Below, in pieces: positions 7,778 through 16,738 of a stretch of 64,000 nt of DNA. Made by a program: the position numbers and the translations under genes. This stretch comes from Noviherbaspirillum humi (GTDB lineage: Bacteria > Pseudomonadota > Gammaproteobacteria > Burkholderiales > Burkholderiaceae_D), in the NCBI RefSeq assembly GCF_900188095.1, contig NZ_FZOT01000008.1:124001-188000 (forward strand), written 5' to 3'. The notes under the pieces were generated by a model. The model saw only the letters and a list, made by a program, of their open reading frames with translations. It searched no databases and was not told the origin of the DNA. How positions within the stretch are numbered: position 1 is the first letter of the stretch; each line of letters opens with the position of its first letter.

Positions 7778-8617
7778 TTAGCGGCATCCGCCCTCCCGCA
7801 CCGTCAGCGTGAGATTGCCCCAGAAGCTGTCCCAATCCGCATCGGCCGTGCCTTCGGCGGGAATCATGTGCACCACGCTGAACATCCACTCTCCGGCATA
7901 AGGCAGGTCGATTGTCGCCTGGCCCTGCCCATCGGTATGGGCGCGGATCAGCGTCGTCTGGCCGGAGCGCCTGTGCCAAGCCTTGAGCAACGCGCCTGCG
8001 AGCGGCCGGCCGTCGAAGCTCACCGCGAGCGGCAGGTCGGCGCCTGGCCGCAGATCGCCGGCCTGAAAGCGGGGCAGGATTTCCAGCCGCTGCCCGGTGC
8101 CGACGGCGTGGACCTGGCTGTTCATCGCGCCGGCGTCGCCGACGCATATCAGGTGCTTGACGTGACGGCGAAAGCGTTCGCGCCCCGGGCGGTCCGCCAA
8201 CCCATGCTCCTCGCGCCAGCGGACGATGGCATCCAGCCCTTCGTCATGCAGGTAGGCGTGAAATCTGCCGGCCGGCAGCGTGATCAGGCTGGGATGGCTG
8301 TCGTAGGCGATCAGATGCATGCCCGGCCGCAGCGCCGGCAGCGCCAGCGCTTCCAGCATGCCGTCGCGAGGCAGGCGCGGAAGGAGGTCCTCCACGCCGG
8401 CCCCGGTGTAATGGCGCATCGCCGCCGCATGTTCGCGAGTGAAGCCGACCCGGCTGCCTTCGAAATACTCACCCACCAGCAGTTGCAGGCGCGCGCTCCC
8501 CGCCGGACCAGGCAGGGAAGACATCCAGAATTCATGGGCGACCGCGGCCGGCGCGGCGAGCATGAGGCCGAGCAGCAGGCTGGCAAGAGCGGGAACGGCG
8601 GTCAGGCGTATCTGCAT
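7778..8617 (-). CDS. Exported DUF4198 domain protein
   Basis: 279 residues from ATG 8617; a GTG 9 codons upstream is the alternative start. A signal peptide spans about 1-27 with cleavage near AAVAHEFW. The mature protein starts with His-Glu-Phe-Trp, usual for DUF4198, a periplasmic family sometimes linked to metal uptake. The C-terminal part (about 190-275) looks like a beta-sandwich ending in WGNLTLTV. It lies 50 bases upstream of the ECF sigma gene on the same strand and may share its transcript. Function is unknown. Confidence 0.8.
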   Translation of the reverse strand: MQIRLTAVPALASLLLGLMLAAPAAVAHEFWMSSLPGPAGSARLQLLVGEYFEGSRVGFTREHAAAMRHYTGAGVEDLLPRLPRDGMLEALALPALRPGMHLIAYDSHPSLITLPAGRFHAYLHDEGLDAIVRWREEHGLADRPGRERFRRHVKHLICVGDAGAMNSQVHAVGTGQRLEILPRFQAGDLRPGADLPLAVSFDGRPLAGALLKAWHRRSGQTTLIRAHTDGQGQATIDLPYAGEWMFSVVHMIPAEGTADADWDSFWGNLTLTVREGGCR

Positions 8618-8843
8618 GGCAAGGCGTCGCGGAAGGTGAGGCACATCACAAAGGCCGTCGTGGGCAGCGGCTTCGACGCCGCATATGCCATATACGCGCC
8701 CAAGGCCCGGGCGGATTCAACATTGATGCAATCGCTCCGGTCGATGAATATTTCGCAACGCCTGAATCCGATCCGCGCGCCGCCGCGTATAGACGTAGAC
8801 AGGCCCGCATGTCGCGGCCTGCTTGTCCATTCAGGAGATGATC

Positions 8844-10346
8844 ATGCCCACACCATCGTTGAAGAAACGCTGCAGCATTGCGCTTGCCCTTGCCTCCATC
8901 GCCTGTTCCCTGCCCGCGCTGGCCTCCAGCCACCGCGAGGCGCCGTTCATCACCCGCCAGCCCAAGGTCGACGCCACCGACTTCTACATGTTCCGCAGCA
9001 CCGAAGCCGGCCGCACCGACTACGTGACCCTGATCGCCAACTACATGCCGCTCCAGGACCCCTACGGCGGACCGAACTACTTCGCCATGGACCCTGATGC
9101 CCTGTACGAAATCCACGTCGACAACAACGGCGACGGCAAGGAAGACATCACCTTCCAGTTCCGCTTCAATTACCAGAACAAGGATGCACAGCTCAACGTC
9201 GGCGGCAAGGCGGTGTCCATTCCGCTGGTGATCAATGGCAGCGGGGACATCAACAGCCCCAACTCGAGCGCGGCCAACGTGAGGGAAACCTACACCGTGG
9301 ACATCGTGCGCGGCGACCGCCGCGGCGGCAACCGGCAGGCCGTCACCAGCGGCGGCAACGCCAGCTTCGACAAGCCGCTCGACAACATCGGCAACAAGAG
9401 CATCAGCGACTACGACAGCTACGCCAACCGCCACGTCTACACGGCGAACATTCCCGGCTGCGGCGCGCCCGGCCGCGTGTTCGTCGGCCAGCGCAAGGAT
9501 CCCTTCGTGGTCAACCTGGGAGAGACCTTCGACCTGATCAACATCGCCGCACCGGCCACCGCCTTCGATCCGAACGCGGAGCGCCTCGAAAAGGATTCTC
9601 TCGCCGGCAAGAACGTCACCTCGATCGCGCTCGAAGTGCCGATCGCCTGTCTGACCAATGGCGCCGAGCCGGTGATCGGCGCCTGGACCACCGCCAGCCT
9701 GCGCCAGGCCCGCCTGCTCAATCCGACGCCGGCCAATCTGTCCGCCAGCAAGGAAGGCGGCGCCTGGACCCAGGTGTCGCGCCTCGGCATGCCGCTGGTC
9801 AATGAAGTGGTGATCGGACTGAAGGACAAGGACAGGTTCAACCACAGCAAGCCGAGCAACGACGGGCAATTCGCCGACTACGTCACCAATCCCACCCTGC
9901 CGGCCCTGGTCGAGACGCTGTTCGCCGGCGCCGGGGTGAAGGCGCCCACCAACTTCCCGCGCACCGACCTGGTTGCCGCCTTCCTTACCGGCGTGAAGAC
10001 CCTAAACCAGCCGGCCAATGTGGTGCCGTCTGAAATGCTGCGGCTGAACACCGCCGTGGCGCCGTCGTCCAGCCCGAACAGGCTCGGCGTGCTCGGCGGC
10101 GACAATGCCGGCTTCCCCAACGGCCGCCGCATCGGCGACGACGTGGTCGACATCGCCCTGCGCGTCGTCATGGGCAGGCTGTGCACGGTGAACGGCGTCA
10201 ACACCCTGGTCGGCTGCACGCCGGACAAGGCGCCTTCCGGCGCCATCGATTTCACCGATGGCGCCTATCTCGACCATGGCAGCAATTTCGTGAATGCCGC
10301 CTTCCCCTATCTGAAGACGCCGCTCGCCGGTTCGCCGTCGAACTAA
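8844..10346 (+). CDS. Exported DUF4331 domain protein
   Basis: 500 residues; ATG 8844 is preceded by TCAGGAGATG. The signal peptide ends near LPALASSHREAP. The mature start SSHREAPFITRQPKVDATDFYMF is shortened here to its core SHREAP and DATDFYMFRS, both hallmark DUF4331 motifs. An acidic calcium-like stretch VDNNGDGKED follows at about 99-108. The family is secreted and of unknown function; in many bacteria it sits with ECF/anti-sigma pairs, as here. It is divergent from the DUF4198-sigma-anti-sigma unit, so one 226-base region may control both. Confidence 0.85.
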   Translation: MPTPSLKKRCSIALALASIACSLPALASSHREAPFITRQPKVDATDFYMFRSTEAGRTDYVTLIANYMPLQDPYGGPNYFAMDPDALYEIHVDNNGDGKEDITFQFRFNYQNKDAQLNVGGKAVSIPLVINGSGDINSPNSSAANVRETYTVDIVRGDRRGGNRQAVTSGGNASFDKPLDNIGNKSISDYDSYANRHVYTANIPGCGAPGRVFVGQRKDPFVVNLGETFDLINIAAPATAFDPNAERLEKDSLAGKNVTSIALEVPIACLTNGAEPVIGAWTTASLRQARLLNPTPANLSASKEGGAWTQVSRLGMPLVNEVVIGLKDKDRFNHSKPSNDGQFADYVTNPTLPALVETLFAGAGVKAPTNFPRTDLVAAFLTGVKTLNQPANVVPSEMLRLNTAVAPSSSPNRLGVLGGDNAGFPNGRRIGDDVVDIALRVVMGRLCTVNGVNTLVGCTPDKAPSGAIDFTDGAYLDHGSNFVNAAFPYLKTPLAGSPSN

Positions 10347-10369
10347 GCCACTTATCCAAGGAGCATGCA

Positions 10370-10612
10370 ATGAAAAGCCTGATTTTGGTCATCGCCGCAT
10401 CGCTGTTGCTGGCGGCGTGCGGCAGCGGCGGAGATGATGCCGGCACCGCCTCTGCCGCACCGGCGCCGGGCGCGGCCGGCGGCACCGCCCTCGATGCCTT
10501 CACCAGCTTCGTCGCCAACCTGGCCGCCAGCCGATCGGAAGACGCGGAGCCGGTTTCCGCCGATGCCATCGGCCTGAGCACTTCGGAGACCAGCGAACCC
10601 GCGGCGCTCTAG
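10370..10612 (+). CDS. Small lipoprotein
   Basis: 80 residues, starting 23 bases after the DUF4331 gene with ribosome site CCAAGGAG. Residues 1-17 form a lipoprotein signal with lipobox LLAAC (Cys17) followed by GSGGDD. The remainder is Ala/Ser/Glu-rich and low in complexity. It has no recognised family. It is co-directional with the DUF4331 gene and closed by a strong hairpin, so the pair probably forms one transcript. Confidence 0.7.
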   Translation: MKSLILVIAASLLLAACGSGGDDAGTASAAPAPGAAGGTALDAFTSFVANLAASRSEDAEPVSADAIGLSTSETSEPAAL

Positions 10613-10614
10613 CA

Positions 10615-10644
10615 CCCGCCCTTCCGTCCAAATGGAAGGGCGGG
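10615..10644 (+). terminator. Hairpin terminator after the DUF4331-lipoprotein pair
   Basis: A perfect 11-base stem (CCCGCCCTTCC at 10615-10625, GGAAGGGCGGG at 10634-10644) encloses an 8-base loop, starting 3 bases after the stop codon. There is no T-tract, so termination may need Rho or be partial. Confidence 0.65.
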
Positions 10645-10881
10645 CCAGGGCCGGCGCGCGAATCGCTCCGGCCCGCCGCTGTCTGCCACGGACGCCTCCC
10701 GACCGGTCCGCAGGCCGCGCATGCACGGCGTTGACATCCTGGAGGCAGCTTACGATTCCGTCTGGAAAGCCGCATCTGCATCAAGCGCTCTGCGAATATC
10801 TGAACCGCCGGCTCGGGCGGCGCGGAATCTTCGCTGCCGCATCGGGTCACAACAATTTTCTACACATGCAGCCGTTCGCCG

Positions 10882-13800
10882 ATGATCACGCCACTTCCCG
10901 TGCACGGAATCCATGATCCCCTGCAGGGCAAAGGTAACGTCAGAGAGCTGCTGCGTTCGCAGGACTGGCCCGGGTTTCCCATCGGACATCCCTTGCAGTG
11001 GCCCGCACCGCTCAGAACCGCGCTCCAGCTGATGCTGGACGCAAGCCAGCCCATGTTTCTCCTGCTCGGGCCGGAGTTGCTCCTTTTCTATAACGACGCC
11101 TACGCCACTCTGCTTGGCGCCCGGCACCCGGCAGCGATGCTGCGGCCGTTACATCAGGCCTGGCCGGAAGCGATGCACCGCTGGCGGTCGCTGATCGATC
11201 GCACGCTCCAGGGCGAGCCATGCAGCGGCGAGCAGTCGCCGCCGGACGTGCCGCCGAATGGGCCGCCCGGGCAAGGCCGCTTTTCATTTTCGCTGCTGCC
11301 GGTACGGGAAGATGGCGGCGCCGTATCCGCCATCCTGAGCATCTGGACCGAGCTGGAGCGCCGCATGGTGCAGGAGGAAAACCTGCGCGTGCTGCTCGGG
11401 CAGACCGCCCGGGCGCTATGGGAAACCGACCCCGACGGCACGATCATCGGCGATTCGCCTTCTTGGCGCCGGCTCACCGGGCAAACTCGCGAGCAATGGC
11501 TGGCGCAAGGCTGGATCGATGCCATCCATCCCGAGGACCGCAACTTCGCCGCCCAGCAATGGCGCGACGCCATCGCGACCGGCATGCCCCTGGAGCTCGA
11601 GCTGCGGCTGCGGCTGGCCTCGGGCGACTGGCGCTGGGTGGAGTTGCGCGCGGCGCCGCTGCCGGCCGGCAATGGCGGCATTCGCAATTGGCTGGGCATG
11701 ATCATCGACATCGAACGCCGGCGCAGAGCGGAAGAAGACCTGCTGCGGGCGGTGCACGAAGCGGCCGCCGAGCGGCGCCAGCTCGACGCCGTGCTGGAGG
11801 CCGCGCCGGTCGGCATCATCGTCGCCGATGCGGACGGCGCCCTGGTTCGCATGAATTCCGAAGTCAAGCGCATCTGCGGCGTCGATTGTCCGCTCTCGCG
11901 CTCGGTCGCCGAGTATGGCCGGTGGAAAGGCTGGTGGGCCGACGGCAGCGAACGCCACGGCGAGCCGCTGCGGGCGGAAGACTGGCCGATGTCGCGCGCC
12001 CTGAAGGGCGAGCGGGTGCAGCACGTCATGATCGAATTCGAAGCCTGGGATGCCAGGCGCCAGCGCTGCATCCTGCTCATCAGCGCCGCCCCGATCCAGG
12101 ATGGCGAGGGCAGCATCACCGGCGCGGTGGTGGGCGTGATGGACCTCACCGACCATGTGAGGGTGGAAGCCGAGCTCCGGCAAAGCCAGGAACGGTTCCG
12201 GAAGATCGTCAGCCAGGCCGCCACCGGCGTGGTGGAGGCCGACGCCGCCGGCATCATGACCCTGGTGAACCAGAAATTCTGCGACATGCTGGGTTATTCG
12301 GAAGCGGAGCTTATCGGCAAGACCGTCGTCGACATCACCGCGCCGGATTCGGTGCCGCATACGCTGGAAGCGGTGGCGCGGCTGGCGGCGGGCGGGCCGG
12401 ACTTCGTGATCGAGAAGCAATACCGGCGCAAGGATGGCACGCTGATGTGGGCCACCAGCAGCGTCAATGCGATGCGCGGCGCCGACGGCGACTACCAGGG
12501 CCTGGTCGCCATCGTGGTCGACATCACCGACCGCAAGATGGCCGAGGCGCGGGTCAGGCATGCTTCCCTGCACGATACGCTCACCGGCTTGCCGAATCGC
12601 GCCATGCTGTTCGAATACGCCAGCCACCTCTTGCCGCACAATCGCCGCACCGGCCAGCGTGCGGCGGTGCTGTTCATCGATCTCGACCGCTTCAAGCCGA
12701 TCAACGATACCCATGGCCATGAAGCGGGCGACCAGGTGCTGAGGGAAGTCGCCGCACGCCTGGCCGCCAGCCTGCGCGCCGAGGACATCGTGATCCGTCT
12801 GGGCGGCGACGAATTCATCGTCCTGCTGCAGGACATTCACGATGCCATCGAAGCCGCGGAGGTGACACGCCACGCCGTCGCCCGCATCAGCACGCCTTAT
12901 CACGTGGGCGAACTCGCCCTGTCGCTCTCGGCCTCGGTCGGCATCAGCCTGTTCCCGGAAGACGGCCAGGACATCGACACCCTCATCAGCCATGCCGACC
13001 TGGCGATGTACCAGGCCAAGCAGGCCGGCCGCAACAATTTCCAGTTCTATTCCGCCGCCTGCGCCGCCGGCGCTCGGCAGCAGATCGCCATCGAGCAGCA
13101 GCTCAAGGCCGCCCTGCACGACCGCGCCTTCCACCTCTGCTACCAGCCGGTGGTGGACATCGAAAGCGGCGAGGTGGTGAGCGCCGAGGCGCTGCTGCGC
13201 TGGCCCAACCGCGACATCGGCCCGGACCGCTTCGTGCCGGTCGCCGAGGCCACCGGCATCATCAATCCGATCGGCCGCTGGCTGCTGCGGGAAGCGTCGC
13301 GCCAGTACCGCAGATGGCAGGATCACGGCTTGCCGTCGATACCGATCGCGGTGAACGTGTCGGTGGTGGAGTTCCGCGACCGCGACTTCGCCGGCCGCTT
13401 CGAGCGCACCATGCGCGAATACGGCATCGATACCGATGCGCTGCAGCTGGAAGTCACCGAAACCGCCATCATGGACGATGTCGACCATGCCGTCGCCATC
13501 CTCTCCAGGCTCAAGGCCCTCGGCGTGAAAATCCTGCTCGACGACTTCGGCACCGGACACTCCAGCCTGGCCTATCTCGCGCGCCTGCCTTTGAACAAGG
13601 TGAAGATAGACCGCTCCTTCGTCGCCCCGCTGACGCACGACGTCGCCAGCCAGGCGGTGACCAACGCCATGATCGCGCTCGGCCGCACGCTCGACCTGGA
13701 AGTGGTGGCCGAGGGCGTGGAATCGAAATCGGTGCTCGACTACATCGGCGCCCATGGCTGCAAGCAGGCGCAGGGCTTCTATCTGGGACGGCCGATGCCG

Positions 13801-13884
13801 GGGGAGGAGTTCGAGGTCTGGTATCGGCAGCGCGCGCAGGGGGTCTTGCCGCCGCCGCACTCCATCGGACTGCGCTGCCATTAG
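10882..13884 (+). CDS. Multi-PAS diguanylate cyclase/phosphodiesterase (GGDEF-EAL)
   Basis: 1000 residues. An N-terminal PAS-like domain (about 20-150) has the LLFYNDAYATLLGARHP signature also seen in the two hybrid kinases at 21003-26292. Three further PAS domains lie at about 160-280, 290-425 and 430-550. The GGDEF domain (about 555-720) has an intact GGDEF motif at 641-645. The EAL domain (about 735-985) has EAL at 769-771 and DDFGTGHSS. Both catalytic signatures look intact, so it may make and break c-di-GMP. No membrane segment is evident. It stands alone between a terminator and the CheW gene. Confidence 0.93.
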   Translation: MITPLPVHGIHDPLQGKGNVRELLRSQDWPGFPIGHPLQWPAPLRTALQLMLDASQPMFLLLGPELLLFYNDAYATLLGARHPAAMLRPLHQAWPEAMHRWRSLIDRTLQGEPCSGEQSPPDVPPNGPPGQGRFSFSLLPVREDGGAVSAILSIWTELERRMVQEENLRVLLGQTARALWETDPDGTIIGDSPSWRRLTGQTREQWLAQGWIDAIHPEDRNFAAQQWRDAIATGMPLELELRLRLASGDWRWVELRAAPLPAGNGGIRNWLGMIIDIERRRRAEEDLLRAVHEAAAERRQLDAVLEAAPVGIIVADADGALVRMNSEVKRICGVDCPLSRSVAEYGRWKGWWADGSERHGEPLRAEDWPMSRALKGERVQHVMIEFEAWDARRQRCILLISAAPIQDGEGSITGAVVGVMDLTDHVRVEAELRQSQERFRKIVSQAATGVVEADAAGIMTLVNQKFCDMLGYSEAELIGKTVVDITAPDSVPHTLEAVARLAAGGPDFVIEKQYRRKDGTLMWATSSVNAMRGADGDYQGLVAIVVDITDRKMAEARVRHASLHDTLTGLPNRAMLFEYASHLLPHNRRTGQRAAVLFIDLDRFKPINDTHGHEAGDQVLREVAARLAASLRAEDIVIRLGGDEFIVLLQDIHDAIEAAEVTRHAVARISTPYHVGELALSLSASVGISLFPEDGQDIDTLISHADLAMYQAKQAGRNNFQFYSAACAAGARQQIAIEQQLKAALHDRAFHLCYQPVVDIESGEVVSAEALLRWPNRDIGPDRFVPVAEATGIINPIGRWLLREASRQYRRWQDHGLPSIPIAVNVSVVEFRDRDFAGRFERTMREYGIDTDALQLEVTETAIMDDVDHAVAILSRLKALGVKILLDDFGTGHSSLAYLARLPLNKVKIDRSFVAPLTHDVASQAVTNAMIALGRTLDLEVVAEGVESKSVLDYIGAHGCKQAQGFYLGRPMPGEEFEVWYRQRAQGVLPPPHSIGLRCH

Positions 13885-13897
13885 TGCACGAGACCTT

Positions 13898-13916
13898 CGG
13901 CTGCAAGCGGCAGCCG
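13898..13916 (+). terminator. Possible weak hairpin after the GGDEF-EAL gene
   Basis: Stem CGGCTGC (13898-13904) pairs with GCAGCCG (13910-13916) around AAGCG, 14 bases after the stop. No T-run follows, so its role as a terminator is uncertain. Confidence 0.35.
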
Positions 13917-14087
13917 GCTTGCCGTAGGCGTTCGTCCTACACCCCCGTCACATTCCACGACACAAAAAGCTCCCATCGCCGACTGTTCAACCGCTCCGGC
14001 AATCGTTAACTTGGCAGGGTCGATGCGAACCTGCCGTCGGCCTCGGAGCATAGGCACCCGACAATTCAACCCCTTGGAGAGAAGAAT

Positions 14088-14582
14088 ATGGAGACGGCGA
14101 CGATTCACAAACTGGAACAGGATCCGGGACAAAAAACCGAAGTGCTGGCTTTCCGGCTGGGACAGGAGGAATACGGCGTGGACATCCTGAAAGTGCAGGA
14201 GATCCGTGGTTACGAGAACGTCACCCGAATCGCCAACGCGCCGGACTTCATCAAGGGCGTGGTCAACCTGCGCGGCCTGATCGTGCCCATCGTCGACCTG
14301 CGCATCCGTTTTCAGCTCGGCGCGCCGGCCTACGACCAGTTCACCGTCGTCATCATCATCAACATTCACGGCCACACCATCGGCATGGTGGTCGACGGCG
14401 TTTCCGACGTTACCGCCCTGTCCGCCGAACAGATCAAGCCGCCTCCCGAAATGGGCGGCGCCGTCGACACCGACTATCTGCTTGGCCTGGCCACCCTGCA
14501 AGACCGCATGCTGATCCTGCTGGACATCGACCGGCTGATGTCCGGCGCCGAGCTCGGGCTGGCATCACGCATCGCCGCCTGA
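14088..14582 (+). CDS. cheW: CheW-like chemotaxis coupling protein
   Basis: 164 residues, a single CheW domain with the usual motifs: FRLGQEEYGVDILKVQEI, NAPDFIKGVVNLRG, IVPIVDLR and GMVVDGVSDV. The ATG follows TTGGAGAGAAG. CheW links chemoreceptors to the CheA kinase at the membrane. No cheA, receptor or flagellar gene is nearby, so this is an orphan copy, and its own terminator suggests it is monocistronic. Confidence 0.93.
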   Translation: METATIHKLEQDPGQKTEVLAFRLGQEEYGVDILKVQEIRGYENVTRIANAPDFIKGVVNLRGLIVPIVDLRIRFQLGAPAYDQFTVVIIINIHGHTIGMVVDGVSDVTALSAEQIKPPPEMGGAVDTDYLLGLATLQDRMLILLDIDRLMSGAELGLASRIAA

Positions 14583-14718
14583 CTGGTCTGACCCGCTCGA
14601 CGGGATTTCACCCGATATTTCACCACCCAGGAGAAAGCCACCCCGACGTCGACGGAGCAGGACTGGGATCAGTTCTGGTCCGCTCGACTCGCGCCGCCCA
14701 GAGCGGCCGAAACACGAT

Positions 14719-14742
14719 GCCCCATTCATGGGGCATTTTTTA
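14719..14742 (+). terminator. Rho-independent terminator after cheW
   Basis: Stem TGCCCCA (14719-14725), loop TTCA, stem TGGGGCA (14730-14736), then six T. A textbook intrinsic terminator 136 bases after the cheW stop. Confidence 0.9.
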
Positions 14743-15521
14743 TTCAGGAACGCGTGTGAGCCGACGGAGCGCATCGGCCCCGAGTCTCTGCATGACACGA
14801 CCAGGTCGCGCATCGCAATGCCTCAATCCTGGCTGCTTTCTACAGCGCCGCCTTCCTGCACGGCGAGATTGCGCCAGGCGACGGGTGCGTCATCGATGCG
14901 GATCACCCCCATGCTGGTGTGGGTCGAGCGCGCGTCGCTGTTCAGGATTTCGTACGCGCGCACGGCGATGAATCGGTCGCCGGTAAAAAGAATGAATGAA
15001 CCGAACATGAAACACGAAGGCGAGGAACTGTATTTCATGGCTGCGCCGAAGCTGGGGAAAATCGATTTATTATCATCTCCGTGCAGCGCAGGTCGGTTCG
15101 GTACCTGACATTTCGTTCAATGCGGTATCCCTTCAATCTCCTGGGATGACTGAACCCGTTGGCAGCCATCCCTGCACCGCGATGCCGGCCGACGGTGCGG
15201 CCCGCAGGGCTGCCACCTTCCCGGATTCGGTCCCGGTCAGGTATTGAACCTGATTGTCATGTCATGCTCATGACAGCTTCCGCAGCGCTTTCAGCCGGGA
15301 ACCCGCTCGTCGGCAGACCGACCGCCAAAACATCGGTTCGAAGCCGCGCCGCTGCGGATCCGCCCTGCTGCCGGCATCTATGTCAGTTACTTAACAGACA
15401 GACGCATGCCATATCTTTATTCTTGATCAAGGCTTCCGAGACTTGTTGAATCGGTACGCCAAGCAGAATCACGCATACCCGCTTCTTTTCCTGTACCAGA
15501 ATCTCCACCGCTCGAATCGCC
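14743..15521. other. Gene-poor stretch between cheW and a small hypothetical gene
   Basis: About 780 bases, more AT-rich around 14980-15080 and 15390-15500. One small minus-strand frame (14823-15038) and a still smaller one (15383-15523) have protein-like composition. Neither has a recognised family or a strong ribosome site. No tRNA, repeat array or insertion sequence was recognised. Confidence 0.5.
14823..15038 (-). CDS. Small hypothetical protein (uncertain)
   Basis: 71 residues. The middle part (DRFIAVRAYEILNSDARSTH) has ordinary globular composition, unlike most shadow frames in this GC-rich DNA. There is no signal peptide, no motif I recognise, and only a weak ribosome site upstream of the ATG. 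It is antisense to nothing known. It may be a genuine short gene or chance. Confidence 0.35.
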   Translation of the reverse strand: MKYSSSPSCFMFGSFILFTGDRFIAVRAYEILNSDARSTHTSMGVIRIDDAPVAWRNLAVQEGGAVESSQD

Positions 15522-15523
15522 AT
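15383..15523 (-). CDS. Very small hypothetical ORF (uncertain)
   Basis: 46 codons from ATG 15523, amphipathic and rich in Val/Ile/Leu/Lys with three Cys (for example EILVQEKKRVCVILLGVPIQ). Its start codon overlaps, on the other strand, that of the gene at 15522. No ribosome site is visible. The composition is protein-like but the evidence is thin. Confidence 0.25.
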   Translation of the reverse strand: MAIRAVEILVQEKKRVCVILLGVPIQQVSEALIKNKDMACVCLLSN

Positions 15524-15761
15524 GGCTACGCCACAAAAAACAATGCCAGCCCAATCGCCGGAAGAAATCGAGGCATTCAGAGCCTGGCTGGCGCTGCGCC
15601 AGCGTGAATATACGGTCGGTCCTATCGGCATTTCCGGCACGGCGGGCGGCATGAATGAATGCTTTTTCGTGCTGCGCCGGGCTGGCCAGTCGCTCGGCCT
15701 GTGCCGCTCGATTCAGGAAGCGCTCGACAAGATAGGCGACCCCGCCTTGCTGCAGGCCTAG
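15522..15761 (+). CDS. Small hypothetical protein
   Basis: 79 residues. It has a helical N-terminal half (EEIEAFRAWLALRQRE), a glycine-rich turn and a C-terminal helix ending IQEALDKIGDPALLQA. No family is recognised, and there is no signal peptide or membrane segment. The ribosome site is weak. It is 107 bases upstream of the Crp-like regulator on the same strand and could share its message. Confidence 0.5.
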   Translation: MATPQKTMPAQSPEEIEAFRAWLALRQREYTVGPIGISGTAGGMNECFFVLRRAGQSLGLCRSIQEALDKIGDPALLQA

Positions 15762-15868
15762 CGCCTGCACCATTAGCGCCTGGGCATGGCCTCGCATCCT
15801 CCCGTTTCCTTTCCTTTCGAACCCAATTTGAGAAACCGTCCATCGACCGCGACGCTTCGACACCGGCA

Positions 15869-16591
15869 ATGAGCGTCATCCCTTCTTCACCGGCCGAATG
15901 CGCCAATCTGCTGCTGTCGATGCTCCCCGACGCGGATTACCAGGCGCTCTTGCCGTACCTGGAACTGATCGACACCCCGATCGATTTCATGTTCTTCCGG
16001 CGCGACCAGCCCATCCGCCATGCTTACTTCCCCCTGCGCGGCGCGCATTCGGTGCTGGCCACCATGGAAGACGGCTCCATGGTGGAAATCGCCACGGTGG
16101 GTTACGAAGGCTTTTCCACGGTCGACCTGCTCCTGGGCAGCAGGCTAGCGACGGAAACCATGGTCTGCCAGATGCCGGGAGCGGCATTGAGCCTGCCGGC
16201 GGCGGTGTTCCAGCAGATGACGGACGGCGATACGCCCCTGCGCCGGCTGTGCATGCGCTATCTGCAGGCCTATCTCTGCCAGATTTCCCAGTCGGTGGCC
16301 TGCAACCGCCTGCACGACCTGCAGAACCGGCTGGCGCGCTGGCTGCTCATCAGCCACGACCGGGCGCAGCAGGCGGAACTGCCTCTTACCCAGGCCTACC
16401 TGGCCGTGATGCTCGGGGTGCAGCGCCCCAGCGTCAGCTTCGCCGCCACTTCGCTGCAGCGCGCCGGCCTGATCGAATGCCGCCGCGGGGTCATCCGCAT
16501 CCTCGACCGGAAAGGGCTGGAAGCGGTGTCCTGCGAGTGCTATGCCACCGTGAAGCGGCAGTTCCACCGCTTCCTGGGCAAGGACGGCTGA
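15869..16591 (+). CDS. Crp/Fnr-family transcriptional regulator without Fe-S cysteines
   Basis: 240 residues from ATG 15869. The N-terminal cyclic-nucleotide-type beta-roll (about 20-135) contains YFPLRGAHSVLATMEDGSMVEIATVGYEG, quoted here as its core FPLRGAHSV and EIATVGYEG. The C-terminal winged helix (about 160-225) has LAVMLGVQRPSVSFAATSLQ. The FNR-type cysteine cluster is absent, so it is not an oxygen sensor of that kind; the ligand is unknown. It precedes the ABC importer by 147 bases and could control it (inference). Confidence 0.88.
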   Translation: MSVIPSSPAECANLLLSMLPDADYQALLPYLELIDTPIDFMFFRRDQPIRHAYFPLRGAHSVLATMEDGSMVEIATVGYEGFSTVDLLLGSRLATETMVCQMPGAALSLPAAVFQQMTDGDTPLRRLCMRYLQAYLCQISQSVACNRLHDLQNRLARWLLISHDRAQQAELPLTQAYLAVMLGVQRPSVSFAATSLQRAGLIECRRGVIRILDRKGLEAVSCECYATVKRQFHRFLGKDG

Positions 16592-16738
16592 TAGCGCCGG
16601 CGCTTGCGCCGGGACGTAGCGGCCGCCGGCGATTTTTCTCCCTTCGCTTCCTTGCGCGCGGCGATTGCCGGCAGTCGCTCCAAGCCGGTATAGTTAGCCT
16701 GGCGCAGCAAAAACCCAAAACAACGAAGGAGACATCCC

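Noticed and set aside
15869-16591. A second FNR protein
   Set aside because: The Crp/Fnr fold is present but the N-terminal cysteine cluster is absent, so it is not called FNR.
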